64,000 nucleotides of DNA from JBBIRW01 sp037441565 (GTDB lineage Bacteria; Desulfobacterota; JBBIRW01). Shown piece after piece: positions 32,497-41,086 of this stretch (position 1 is the first letter of the stretch; the number at the start of each line of letters is the position of its first letter). The translations under genes and the position numbers were made by a program. The stretch spans positions 1 through 64,000 of the forward strand of contig JBBIRW010000005.1 of the NCBI GenBank assembly GCA_037441565.1, written 5' to 3'. The notes below the pieces were generated by a model. The model worked only from the letters and a program-made list of their open reading frames with translations. It searched no databases and was not told the DNA's origin.

Positions 32497-33837
32497 CTAC
32501 TCCATCACCCTCGCAACCCCACTTTCGATAGCAGCCCTTTCCACTGCCTCAGCAACTGCCCTGTGAACTTCGAGATTCATTATGTTGGGAACAAGTTCCC
32601 CTTTTTCAGCAAACCTCGCAATTACCTTTGCCGCACTGATCTTCATCCTGTCTGTAATCTTCCTTGCTCTCACATTCAGCGCACCCCTGAATATGCCTGG
32701 AAATCCCAGTGCATTGTTAACACTCCTTCCGTCTGATGCAAATATCGCACCCGCACGGAGTGCTTCCTCCGGTTTTATCTCCGGATATGGATTAGAAAGT
32801 GCAAGGATGATCTGCCCCTTCCTGACCATTTCAGGTTTTATTAGGTTAGGAACACCTGTTGTTGCAACAACTACATCAGAATGCCTCATCAATCCCTCAA
32901 GACTATCTGTCTTCCCTCCCATCCGTGCAAGCATCTCCATAGCGGTTTCCTTTATATCATTTCCAACAATCCTCTTGACACCGTATGCCTTGAGAAGCTT
33001 CGCAATACCCATACCTGCTGCACCCAGACCTATAACACCAACAGTTGCTGATCTCAGCTCTATTCCACAAAGGGCTGTTGCGTTGAGAAGCGCTGCAAGA
33101 ACAACAACAGCTGTCCCGTGCTGATCGTCGTGCATAACAGGAATGTCCAGCATCTCAATAAGTCTATCCTCTATTTCAAAGCATTGAGGGGATGCGATAT
33201 CCTCAAGATTGATTGCTCCAAAACCCTTTGAGATAAGTCTCACAACGTTTATGAATTCCTCTGTATCCCTTGTATCAACAAGAATGGGAATACCACTTAA
33301 TGAAACGAGCATCTCCATGAGCACTGCCTTCCCCTCCATTACCGGATGACCTGCAACGACACCAATATCACCAAGCCCGAGGATTGCAGTTCCATTTGTA
33401 ATAATTGCAACACTGTTTCCTTTCCATGTATAGTTGTATGCATCCTCAGGTTTTTCCAGAATAGCCTTACAGACCCTTGCAACACCTGGTGTGTATATTT
33501 TTCTGAGAACACCGAGATCGCAGTTCTTTATTCTGCTTTTAACCTCGATCTTACCTCCTTTGTGAAGTTCAAGAACAGGATCTATAACATCTTCAAGGTA
33601 AATCCCATCAAGCTTTTCAATTGCCTTTATCACCCTCTGAAGGTGTTCCTCATCATCAACAAGAACTGTAATCTCCCTTGTATTGTATTGAAGTCCCATC
33701 TTCACAAGTCTTATGTCGCCGATGTTACCTCCCTCATTTCCTATCGCTGTTGTTAGTTTTCCAAGATATCCTGGCTGGTCTGTTATCAGGACCCTTAATG
33801 TCTTTACAAACTTATCGGTCCCCTTTTCAATCTGCAT
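32497..33837 (-). CDS. NAD(P)-dependent malic enzyme with N-terminal ACT domain
   Basis: It decarboxylates malate to pyruvate and CO2 with NAD(P)H. Residues 12-85 form an ACT ligand-binding domain (LRVLITDQPGYLGKLTTAIG). The malic-enzyme part has YTPGVARVC, NGTAILGLGDIG, MHDDQHGTAVVV, the Rossmann motif GVIGLGAAGMGIAK and ALSNPYPEI. It is 446 aa. The ACT fusion suggests allosteric control by an amino acid or similar ligand. It overlaps the mnmG 3' end by 11 bp. Confidence 0.92.
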   Translation of the reverse strand: MQIEKGTDKFVKTLRVLITDQPGYLGKLTTAIGNEGGNIGDIRLVKMGLQYNTREITVLVDDEEHLQRVIKAIEKLDGIYLEDVIDPVLELHKGGKIEVKSRIKNCDLGVLRKIYTPGVARVCKAILEKPEDAYNYTWKGNSVAIITNGTAILGLGDIGVVAGHPVMEGKAVLMEMLVSLSGIPILVDTRDTEEFINVVRLISKGFGAINLEDIASPQCFEIEDRLIEMLDIPVMHDDQHGTAVVVLAALLNATALCGIELRSATVGVIGLGAAGMGIAKLLKAYGVKRIVGNDIKETAMEMLARMGGKTDSLEGLMRHSDVVVATTGVPNLIKPEMVRKGQIILALSNPYPEIKPEEALRAGAIFASDGRSVNNALGFPGIFRGALNVRARKITDRMKISAAKVIARFAEKGELVPNIMNLEVHRAVAEAVERAAIESGVARVME

Positions 33838-35722
33838 CTTCCTCCCCTTTCTTCCTGTTTTTCTTCTGTTCCCTTTCCAGCATAATCATAAGGATTGAAA
33901 GGGCTGCAGGTGTCATTCCAGGAATCCTTGATGCCTGACCCAGTGAAATGGGTCTTATCCTCTCAAGTTTTTCCCTGAGCTCGTTTGAGAGTCCCTGGAC
34001 AGCCCTGTAATCAAAATCATACGGAACTTTTATCGACTCAAGCCTTTTAAATTTTTCCACTTCCTGCATCTGCCTCCTTATGTATCCATCATACTTTATT
34101 TCAATTTCAACGCCTTTTATTACTTCTGGATCATCAATTGCCTCCCCACCGCAAAGTCTCATCACGGTTCTGTAGTCCAGCTTTGGTCTTTTAAGTAGTT
34201 GATAACAGGTTGTTACCTCATCTATGGGTGCCTCCCCCATGGCATCCAGCTCCTCATTGATCCACTCTTCAGGGTATATCTTTAGATTTTTAAGTCTCTC
34301 GACCTCCTCATCGATCCTCCTCTTCCTCTCTCTCATCCTTTCAACAGCCTCATATGTTATGAGACCCAGTTCGTAGCCCCTTTCCATAAGCCTCATGTCT
34401 GCATTATCCTCTCTCAAAAGCAACCTGTATTCTGCACGGGATGTGAACATTCGGTAGGGCTCGTTTGTCCCTTTTGTCACAAGGTCATCCACCATAACAG
34501 CCATGTAGGCCTCTGATCTGTCAAGGAGAAAAGGCCCCTTCCCCTTAACCTTCAGTGATGCATTAACGCCTGCCCAGAAACCCTGGGAAGCTGCCTCTTC
34601 ATAACCCGTTGTCCCATTTATCTGTCCTGCGAGAAAGAGATTCTCTACGAGCTTTGTCTCAAGTGTTGGATGGAGCTGATGGGGAAATACGATATCATGC
34701 TCTATGGCGTATCCCGGCCTCATGATCTCAGCTTTCTCAAGCCCTGGAACTGACCTTACTATCTCATACTGAAGCTCAAAGGGCATGCTGTTTCCAAGAC
34801 CACTCACATATATCTCATCTGTATCAATCCCTTCGGGCTCAAGGATGACCCTGTGCCTTTCCCTCTCTGAAAATTTCACAACTTTATCCTCAAGGGAAGG
34901 GCAATACCTTACAGGGGTTGCCTTTATCTGACCGCTATAAAGGGCGGACTTGTCAAGGTTCTTCATAATGATTTCGTGCGTCTCAGGTGTTGTGTAGGTT
35001 ATGTAGCAGGGAAACTCCCTGAACCCAAGCCTTACCGTTCGATGAGAGAAGGGCCTTGGATTCTTATCCCCCCATCTTTCCTCCATCTTAGAGTAATCTA
35101 TGGTTGAGCCTTTAAGGCGTGGGCCTGTCCCCGTTTTAAAACTTCCCATTTCGAAACCCAACATCTTTAGATTTTCCGAGAGTCTCTTCGATGAAAATTC
35201 TCCTGCTCTTCCTGATGGAAAGCTCTTAAGTCCGATGTGGATAACACCATTCAAAAAGGTCCCTGGTGCAAGCACAATCGCCTTGCCGTAGAAGACATTT
35301 CCAAATTGATCCTTTACCCCTATTGCAACCCTCCCATCGGTAACTATCTCTTCTATGAGCGCCTGCTTTATGTCCAGATTCCTCTGTTTTTCAAGGATGG
35401 TTCTCATTACTAATTTATAGCGATTCTTATCCACCTGTACCCTTGTTGACCATATTGCTGCACCCTTTGATCTGTTCAATGTTTGAAACTGCAAGGCACT
35501 CTGATCAGTGACCCACCCCATCTCTCCTCCAAGCGCATCCAGCTCCCTTACGAGATGCCCCTTTGCAGTTCCACCAACTGATGGTGCACAGGACATGTGG
35601 GCGATATTATCGATATTTATCGTAAGCATAAGGGTCTTAAGCCCCATGCGTGATGAGGCGAGTGCAGCCTCGCATCCTGCATGCCCTCCGCCAACAACAA
35701 TAATATCATATGTGTTTTTCAT
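33827..35722 (-). CDS. mnmG: tRNA uridine-5-carboxymethylaminomethyl modification enzyme MnmG
   Basis: With MnmE it makes the cmnm5U34 modification. The FAD motif VVGGGHAGCEAALASSRMG opens the protein; TCSCAPSVGGTAKGH-type, PGTFLNGVIHIG and FPHQLHPTLETKL segments are present, as is the C-terminal tRNA-binding helical domain (ALSILMIML). The length of 631 aa is normal. It is divergent from the radical SAM gene with 55 bp between them. Confidence 0.97.
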   Translation of the reverse strand: MKNTYDIIVVGGGHAGCEAALASSRMGLKTLMLTINIDNIAHMSCAPSVGGTAKGHLVRELDALGGEMGWVTDQSALQFQTLNRSKGAAIWSTRVQVDKNRYKLVMRTILEKQRNLDIKQALIEEIVTDGRVAIGVKDQFGNVFYGKAIVLAPGTFLNGVIHIGLKSFPSGRAGEFSSKRLSENLKMLGFEMGSFKTGTGPRLKGSTIDYSKMEERWGDKNPRPFSHRTVRLGFREFPCYITYTTPETHEIIMKNLDKSALYSGQIKATPVRYCPSLEDKVVKFSERERHRVILEPEGIDTDEIYVSGLGNSMPFELQYEIVRSVPGLEKAEIMRPGYAIEHDIVFPHQLHPTLETKLVENLFLAGQINGTTGYEEAASQGFWAGVNASLKVKGKGPFLLDRSEAYMAVMVDDLVTKGTNEPYRMFTSRAEYRLLLREDNADMRLMERGYELGLITYEAVERMRERKRRIDEEVERLKNLKIYPEEWINEELDAMGEAPIDEVTTCYQLLKRPKLDYRTVMRLCGGEAIDDPEVIKGVEIEIKYDGYIRRQMQEVEKFKRLESIKVPYDFDYRAVQGLSNELREKLERIRPISLGQASRIPGMTPAALSILMIMLEREQKKNRKKGEEDAD

Positions 35723-35777
35723 GACCCTAATCCTTGCTGATGATTGAGTTAAATTATATCATGATTTTGTAGGAAAG

Positions 35778-36701
35778 ATGGTTGAAAGGAAACCCTACAG
35801 GGATCTTAAAGGATTTCTCATCGAGAAGTTTGGATGCAGGGTGCATAAAGTCCCACTTGATGCTGGACTCACATGCCCAAACAGGGATGGGACTCTTGGA
35901 TACGGAGGTTGTATCTATTGTAATGAGCTGGGCTCAGGGACAGGTGCCTGGGATCGAAGGATCCCTTTAAGGGAACAGTTGCTAAGGGGTGTGGATTTTC
36001 TTAAAAGGAGATATGGGGCGGAGAAGTTTATTGCCTACTTTCAATCCTTTACAAATACCTATGGAAAACCTGATCTCCTTAAATCCCTTTACGATGAAGT
36101 GCTCGATCATCCGGATGTTGTTGGAATATCAGTAGGTACAAGACCTGACTGCATTGATGACCAGCTTTTAGCACTTCTTCAGTCTTATACGCGAACTCAC
36201 TCCGTATGGATAGAATATGGGCTCCAGAGTGCGAATGACTATACCTTAAGACTTATAAACCGCGGACACTTCACCCATGAATTCCTTAAGGCAGTTGAAA
36301 TGAGTAAAGGGAGGGACTTTCACATTGTTGCCCACATTATAATTGGACTTCCTGGTGAGGGAAGGGCTGATGTTATAAAAACAGCAAGATTTCTCACCGA
36401 TGTGGGTGTTGATGGTGTAAAGATTCACCTCCTCTACATCCAGAAAGGGAATGAGCTATACAGAATGTTCAAAAAGGGTGATTACAGACCCCTCGAAATG
36501 GATGAATATGTTGGACTTGTGTGCGATTTTCTCGAACACCTCTCGCCACAAATTGTGATACACCGTTTAACAGGTGATGCACATATGGGAAGGCTTATTG
36601 CCCCTGAGTGGAGTGAAGATAAGCAGAAGGTAATCTCATCTATCGTCAATGAGCTTAAAAGCAGAAAAACCTATCAAGGGATCTACTGCGGGCGATATTA
36701 A
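35778..36701 (+). CDS. Radical SAM protein, TIGR01212/YhcC family
   Basis: This 307-aa radical SAM enzyme has the first cysteine in LTCPNRDGTLGYGGC and then the C-x2-C in CIYCNELG, the spaced cluster motif of the YhcC/TIGR01212 group. FIAYFQSFTNTYG, VGISVGTRPDC and HIIIGLPGEG are further family blocks. Substrate is unproven. It reads from a 55-bp divergent space shared with mnmG and ends at a bidirectional terminator. Confidence 0.88.
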   Translation: MVERKPYRDLKGFLIEKFGCRVHKVPLDAGLTCPNRDGTLGYGGCIYCNELGSGTGAWDRRIPLREQLLRGVDFLKRRYGAEKFIAYFQSFTNTYGKPDLLKSLYDEVLDHPDVVGISVGTRPDCIDDQLLALLQSYTRTHSVWIEYGLQSANDYTLRLINRGHFTHEFLKAVEMSKGRDFHIVAHIIIGLPGEGRADVIKTARFLTDVGVDGVKIHLLYIQKGNELYRMFKKGDYRPLEMDEYVGLVCDFLEHLSPQIVIHRLTGDAHMGRLIAPEWSEDKQKVISSIVNELKSRKTYQGIYCGRY

Positions 36702-36708
36702 AAGAAAA

Positions 36709-36726
36709 GGGGGCATTTCTGCCCCC
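36709..36726. terminator. Bidirectional terminator between radical SAM and cytochrome genes
   Basis: GGGGGCA-TTTC-TGCCCCC, a 7-bp GC-rich stem, is followed on the minus strand by TTTTCTTTT and on the plus strand by ATTT. It serves the convergent triheme cytochrome gene best and probably the plus-strand gene also. Confidence 0.85.
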
Positions 36727-36748
36727 ATTTAATGGAATTTAGAAAGGA

Positions 36749-37066
36749 TTATTTCTTGTGGCACCTGTTGCAGGTTGCATTGTCGCTTGTTTTGAACGCC
36801 TTTTTACCGTTGTGGCACTCACCACAGAACTTCCCCGCATTGAGATCAGCCATCTTCATCTTTGCCTCCCCAAACTTCATCTTGAAGATCTTTGGATGGC
36901 AATCAGCGCACTTCTGACCCTTGTTAGCATGAACCTTTCCATCAAATATCACCTTTCCAGCATCACCATCTTTCCACTCGAGGGTCTTTCCAGAACCTAC
37001 TGCCAGGGCTGAAGTTGTAAAAGCAATGAGGAATATCACTGCAAATAACGAAATCGTCCTCATCAT
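36749..37066 (-). CDS. Periplasmic triheme cytochrome c (c7/PpcA-like)
   Basis: A signal peptide (about residues 1-22, ending SALAVG) precedes a small domain with three haem motifs, CADCH, CGECH and CNRCH, plus distal His residues (VHANKGQ). At about 82 mature residues it has the size of the c7 cytochromes that carry electrons across the periplasm. A strong ribosome binding site (AAAGGAGGTGAAGG) precedes two adjacent ATG codons (37066, 37063). It is monocistronic and next to the multihaem cluster, so it may connect the cytochrome b modules. Confidence 0.92.
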   Translation of the reverse strand: MMRTISLFAVIFLIAFTTSALAVGSGKTLEWKDGDAGKVIFDGKVHANKGQKCADCHPKIFKMKFGEAKMKMADLNAGKFCGECHNGKKAFKTSDNATCNRCHKK

Positions 37067-37199
37067 CCTTCACCTCCTTTCTTTGTTAGTGCCTCCAGAC
37101 AAATGCCCTCTCTCTTTAATCTGGCTTCCTGTTATTTGGACGGATACGCTGGTATTTTATTTAAGAGATCGGGCATAAGTTTATACCATTACGGCTGTT

Positions 37200-37332
37200 A
37201 TGTCAAAACAATATTTAACGCCGCAGGTTATTGAAAATATTGTGTATGGAGAGACTCAACAACCTTGGGAACAATAAAGATGTTAAGCGCGCTCTCAAGC
37301 TCCGTGGCAGGGCACAGGAAATGGAAACCCAA
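37200..37332 (+). pseudogene. Two overlapping short frames, possible decayed or leader gene
   Basis: In the 577-bp space before the Re-citrate synthase gene, ATG 37200 opens a 25-codon frame (MSKQYLTPQVIENIVYGE and on) and ATG 37245 a 29-codon frame one base out of phase (MERLNNLGNNKDVKRALK and on). Joined by a frameshift they would give one protein-like stretch. There is no ribosome binding site. This could be a broken small gene, a leader, or chance. Confidence 0.2.
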
Positions 37333-37346
37333 TAAAGAAATAGGGA

Positions 37347-37447
37347 TTTGACAAAATGTCAATGATTTTTGTGATTTCACCTTAATTTTTAGACAAATTG
37401 TCAATCGATATCAGGGATCTTCTTCTATTTTTTGTCAAATTGGCAAA
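37347..37447 (+). promoter_or_regulatory. Three phased palindromic operator-like sites
   Basis: Three 17-bp sites share the consensus TTTGACAAATTGTCAAT: TTTGACAAAATGTCAAT (centre 37355), TTAGACAAATTGTCAAT (centre 37397) and TTTGTCAAATTGGCAAA (centre 37439). Each is an inverted repeat about an A, and centres are exactly 42 bp apart, four helical turns. They lie about 200 bp upstream of the Re-citrate synthase gene. No further copy occurs 42 bp to either side. The rest of the intergenic region (37067-37643) shows only a short possible frame at 37200 and the ribosome binding site AAAGGAGG before 37644. Confidence 0.7.
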
Positions 37448-37643
37448 GTTCCCATTTAATTTAACCTGCAAAAGGGGGAAAGGATGTAGTAAGTGAGCTT
37501 CAGAAAAGTATTTAAAGAATATGGCATTAGCCTTTATGTCCCATCAAAAGGGATTTATGCATGTTCTGGCTTTTATCTTGCTAAATGATTGTAGTTAGGC
37601 TAAATTATTAATTAACTAAACAATCCAAAAGAAAGGAGGCTAT

Positions 37644-39014
37644 ATGATTGAGAGAAATCCAAAATCGGGCTTTCTGGAGTATAAAGAGAAGTTTGAGCTG
37701 AAGGATATTCCTGAACCAAATCTCCTCCGTGACATGTTCCCCTTCACGGAAATTCCAAGGATCACTTTTGACAACTTCATGGTCATGCCTGAGCTCCCCT
37801 CTGAGATATGGATAACTGATACCACATTCAGGGATGGTCAGCAGGCAAGACCCCCTCTCACAGTGAAACAGATAGTTGACATCTATGACATGCTCCATAA
37901 GCTTAGTGGGCCGAATGGTGTCATCCGTCAGTGTGAATTCTTCCTCTATACGGAAAAGGACAGGGAGGCAGTGAGAAAGTGCCTGGAAAAGGGGTATCAG
38001 TATCCTGAAGTGACGGGATGGATAAGGGCAGTTGCGGCAGATTTCAAGCTTGTTAAGGACATGGGTCTAAAGGAGACCGGGATCCTCACATCCATCTCTG
38101 ACTACCATATCTTTCACAAGCTTAAAAAGAGCAGAAGAAAGGCTATTGATGATTATATTGCGCTTGTTAAAGAGGCAGCTGCTGCTGGTATGAAACAGGT
38201 AAGATGTCATCTTGAAGACCTCACAAGGGCAGACTTCTTTGGATGCGTTGTCCCTTACGTTCAGGAACTGATGAAGGTATCTGAAGAGGCAAAGATGCCA
38301 GTAAAAATAAGACTTTGCGACACCATGGGATATGGTGTGCCCTGGCCATTTGCATCCCTTCCAAGGAGCGTTCCAAAGCTTGTCTGGGGTCTCAGACACT
38401 ATTGTGGGGTCCCGCCTGAGAGACTCGAATGGCACGGTCATAACGACTTCCATCTTGTGCTTGCCAACGGGACAGCTGCATGGCTCTATGGTTGTTCAGC
38501 ACTCAACTGCACACTTCTCGGATTTGGTGAAAGAACAGGTAATCCACCCCTTGAAGGTGCTGTAATAACCTATGTGGAGCTCACCGGGAGTGAAAATGGC
38601 ATGAACCTCCATATGATAACAGAAATCGCAAAATACATGGAAAAGGAGTGCGGCTATCTTATCCCACCCTCCATGCCCTTTGTGGGTCAGAACTTCAACG
38701 TCACCATGGCCGGGATACATGCTGACGGTATCATAAAAGACCCCGAGATCTACAACATCTTTGATACGGAGAAGATCCTCAACAGGCCCTTTGGTGTTAA
38801 TATTACAGATAAAACAGGACTTGCAGGGATTGCCTTCTGGATAAATCATCGCCTCGGCCTTAAAGGGGACAAACGCATTCCTAAATCCCATCCAGGGATT
38901 GCAAAGATCGAGGAGTGGGTGCAGGAGCAGTACAAGATTGGAAGAAACACGGCAATTTCACCAGAGGAGCTCGAGGAGCAGGCAAGGAAGTGGCTCCCTG
39001 AATATTTCAAATAA
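37644..39014 (+). CDS. Re-type citrate synthase (DRE-TIM metallolyase family)
   Basis: This 456-aa protein condenses acetyl-CoA with oxaloacetate using a homocitrate/isopropylmalate-synthase fold. The catalytic block is WITDTTFRDGQQARPPLT near residues 56-73, followed by CEFFLY, the metal pair HGHNDFH and the NCTLLGFGERTGNPPLEG segment. These details match the Re-citrate synthases of Clostridium kluyveri, Dehalococcoides and syntrophs rather than 2-isopropylmalate synthase. It is transcribed alone after AAAGGAGGCTAT and ends at a terminator. The three phased palindromes upstream suggest tight control. Confidence 0.88.
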   Translation: MIERNPKSGFLEYKEKFELKDIPEPNLLRDMFPFTEIPRITFDNFMVMPELPSEIWITDTTFRDGQQARPPLTVKQIVDIYDMLHKLSGPNGVIRQCEFFLYTEKDREAVRKCLEKGYQYPEVTGWIRAVAADFKLVKDMGLKETGILTSISDYHIFHKLKKSRRKAIDDYIALVKEAAAAGMKQVRCHLEDLTRADFFGCVVPYVQELMKVSEEAKMPVKIRLCDTMGYGVPWPFASLPRSVPKLVWGLRHYCGVPPERLEWHGHNDFHLVLANGTAAWLYGCSALNCTLLGFGERTGNPPLEGAVITYVELTGSENGMNLHMITEIAKYMEKECGYLIPPSMPFVGQNFNVTMAGIHADGIIKDPEIYNIFDTEKILNRPFGVNITDKTGLAGIAFWINHRLGLKGDKRIPKSHPGIAKIEEWVQEQYKIGRNTAISPEELEEQARKWLPEYFK

Positions 39015-39021
39015 GGGAAAA

Positions 39022-39050
39022 GGGCATCCCCTCGGGGATGCCCTTTTTTA
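39022..39050 (+). terminator. Rho-independent terminator after the Re-citrate synthase gene
   Basis: GGGCATCCC-CTCG-GGGATGCCC, a 9-bp perfect stem, is followed by TTTTTTA, 7 bp after the stop codon. Confidence 0.95.
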
Positions 39051-39081
39051 TGACCAGAAATATCTTCCTGAGAAGAATTTT

Positions 39082-40149
39082 ATGCTATCCCGTGGAAAAA
39101 TTTTGCAATCATTAATAATAATCCTCATACTTCTCCTCACAAATAGTTATTCCTGGGCATTGCTACCCATCCAGAAATGCCTGATATGTCATGGCAAAAG
39201 GGATTTTAAAAAGACTTACCCTGATGGAAAGGTAAAGCCATTATATGTGGACCCATTGATCATAGAAAAATCTGTTCACTCAAAAAAGATATGTACGGAC
39301 TGCCACTTTGATGCAGTTGAAATCCCTCATAGTAAGACTCCAGAAAGGGTTCAGTGCACAAGATGCCACTACAAGGGAAATCCTGAAGGTGCACCGCAAT
39401 CAGATGCATATCTTGAATACAGGGAGAGCATCCATGGAAGGGCTGTAACTGCAGGCAATGCAGCAGCACCTGTATGTCAGGATTGCCATGGCACACATGA
39501 CATACTTCATACGAAAAACCCACTGTCAAGGGTATCCCACGGAAGGGTGGCTGAGACATGTGGCAGATGTCATATGAGTATCTTTGCCCAGTACAGAAGC
39601 AGCATCCATGGTGTTGCCCTCTACGAAAGGAAGATACCTGAAGCGCCTGACTGCACAAGCTGTCATGGTGAGCACGGGATAAGATCACCGAAGGACCCAA
39701 CATCACCTGTGTATCCAACAAAGGTTACAAAAACCTGCTCCTCCTGTCATGAGGAAGAGGGGATTGTCGGTAAATACGGGATAAGAACGGAGCAGGTTGA
39801 GACTTATAAAGAGAGCTTCCATGGTATTGCCATAAGATATGGTGCAAGGACGGTTGCAAACTGTGCAAGTTGTCACGGCGTCCATGACATAAGGCCGCCT
39901 GAAGATCCGCTCTCCTCCGTATATATAAAGAACATCCCGCAGACATGCGGGAAATGCCATCCAGGTGCAAATATAAACTATGCGAGGGGGAAGATCCATG
40001 TGAATCCAAAAAAGAAGGAGTCAGGGATTGTCTACTGGGTCTCACTCTTCTTTAAATACTTTACATTTACGGTGATCCTTTCACTCATCGCCCATATATT
40101 CCTTGATCTTTACAGAAGGGTCCAGGAATTGAGGGAAAAAAGAACCTGA
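39082..40149 (+). CDS. Membrane-anchored 9-haem c-type cytochrome
   Basis: Signal/anchor at residues 9-28 (LIIILILLLTNSYSWA), then nine CXXCH motifs: CLICH, CTDCH, CTRCH, CQDCH, CGRCH, CTSCH, CSSCH, CASCH and CGKCH. Repeated blocks of the form CxxCHGxHDI follow several of them. A C-terminal helix (FFKYFTFTVILSLIAHIFL) and a short basic tail place the haem domain in the periplasm. ATG 39082 is preferred; longer starts overlap the previous gene out of frame. It is the first of three co-directional genes (cytochrome b next, 10 bp away), and probably takes electrons from that subunit. Confidence 0.9.
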   Translation: MLSRGKILQSLIIILILLLTNSYSWALLPIQKCLICHGKRDFKKTYPDGKVKPLYVDPLIIEKSVHSKKICTDCHFDAVEIPHSKTPERVQCTRCHYKGNPEGAPQSDAYLEYRESIHGRAVTAGNAAAPVCQDCHGTHDILHTKNPLSRVSHGRVAETCGRCHMSIFAQYRSSIHGVALYERKIPEAPDCTSCHGEHGIRSPKDPTSPVYPTKVTKTCSSCHEEEGIVGKYGIRTEQVETYKESFHGIAIRYGARTVANCASCHGVHDIRPPEDPLSSVYIKNIPQTCGKCHPGANINYARGKIHVNPKKKESGIVYWVSLFFKYFTFTVILSLIAHIFLDLYRRVQELREKRT

Positions 40150-40159
40150 TGGTGGAAAG

Positions 40160-41083
40160 ATGGATAAAGAAAAAAGGAAAGAGGTATTAAATCTGGAAGA
40201 GATTGCAAGAGAGATCGAGGAGGAGATCCTCAAGGAGCATGATAGGGAGATAACAGAGGAGTTACGGAATGAATTAAGAAAAATGGTAAGGGAAAGGGTG
40301 CTGCAAGGGGTAAGCAGTGAAATCCCATCCATTATTGAAGAGATAAAGAGAAAAAGGGGGATCGAAATCGAAGAGCACAGGAGGAAGGAGCACATTCAGG
40401 AAGAGGAGTTCCTCCGCTTCAACCTCCACTTCAGGATCCAGCACATGATCCTTTTTACCAGCGTAATAATCCTCATCCTTACAGGGCTTCCCCTCAGGTA
40501 TCCGGATTTTGAACCGCTTTCAGACCTCATCTGGCTCCTTGGAGGGATTGAATATTCAAGGGTCCTCCATAGGATAGGTGCTGCAGGCCTCATACTCGTT
40601 GCCATATATCATACCCTTTATACCATCCTCCATCCTGATGGCAGGAGGGATTTTCTGCTTCTGATCCCAACACCAAAAGACTTCAAGGACTTCTATTTGC
40701 AGATCAACTATTTCCTTGGCAGATCAAAGGAAAGACCGAAATTTGGAAGATTCAGTTATATAGAAAAATTTGACTACTGGGCTGTTTACTGGGGTTGTGT
40801 TATTATGATCGGCTCTGGCCTTCCCCTATGGTTTGAAGAGATCTCCCTCAGGTTTCTTCCAAAATTCATCCTTGATATTTCCAAGGAGGCACACAGTGAT
40901 GAGGCACTTCTTGCGACCCTTGCCATAGTGATATGGCACTTCTACAATGTCCACTTCAATCCCGATAGATTCCCCATGAGCTGGACCTGGTGGACGGGGA
41001 GGATATCAAAGCACGAGATGATGAAGGAACATCCTCTTGAATATGAAGAGATGATGGCAAAGAGGGGGAAGAAGGGGGATTAA
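40160..41083 (+). CDS. Dihaem cytochrome b (formate dehydrogenase gamma-like), coiled-coil N-term
   Basis: The first 85 residues are a charged helical extension (LNLEEIAREIEEEILKEH) that the paralogue at 45915 lacks. Then come four transmembrane helices with His residues for two b-type haems: FNLHFRIQHMILF, RVLHRIGAAGLILVAIYHTL and ATLAIVIWHFYNVHFNP, a pattern of formate dehydrogenase gamma/hydrogenase cytochrome b subunits. Such proteins oxidise or reduce menaquinone in the inner membrane. It sits between the 9-haem and 16-18-haem genes. Confidence 0.88.
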   Translation: MDKEKRKEVLNLEEIAREIEEEILKEHDREITEELRNELRKMVRERVLQGVSSEIPSIIEEIKRKRGIEIEEHRRKEHIQEEEFLRFNLHFRIQHMILFTSVIILILTGLPLRYPDFEPLSDLIWLLGGIEYSRVLHRIGAAGLILVAIYHTLYTILHPDGRRDFLLLIPTPKDFKDFYLQINYFLGRSKERPKFGRFSYIEKFDYWAVYWGCVIMIGSGLPLWFEEISLRFLPKFILDISKEAHSDEALLATLAIVIWHFYNVHFNPDRFPMSWTWWTGRISKHEMMKEHPLEYEEMMAKRGKKGD

Positions 41084-41086
41084 GAG

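Noticed and set aside
32582..33124. 180-codon plus-strand frame opposite the malic enzyme gene
   Set aside because: Antisense to a clearly conserved enzyme and without ribosome binding site or family resemblance.
37246..37340. Cobalamin riboswitch before the Re-citrate synthase gene
   Set aside because: I find no B12 box and no convincing long-range fold; only short sequence resemblance.
37347..37447. Short CRISPR array
   Set aside because: The repeat is only 17 bp, palindromic and imperfect, with 25-bp gaps and no cas genes; phased operators fit better.
38899..39081. Longer N-terminus for the 9-haem cytochrome
   Set aside because: The extra 61 residues lie out of frame over the Re-citrate synthase gene and the terminator; the signal peptide starts at ATG 39082.
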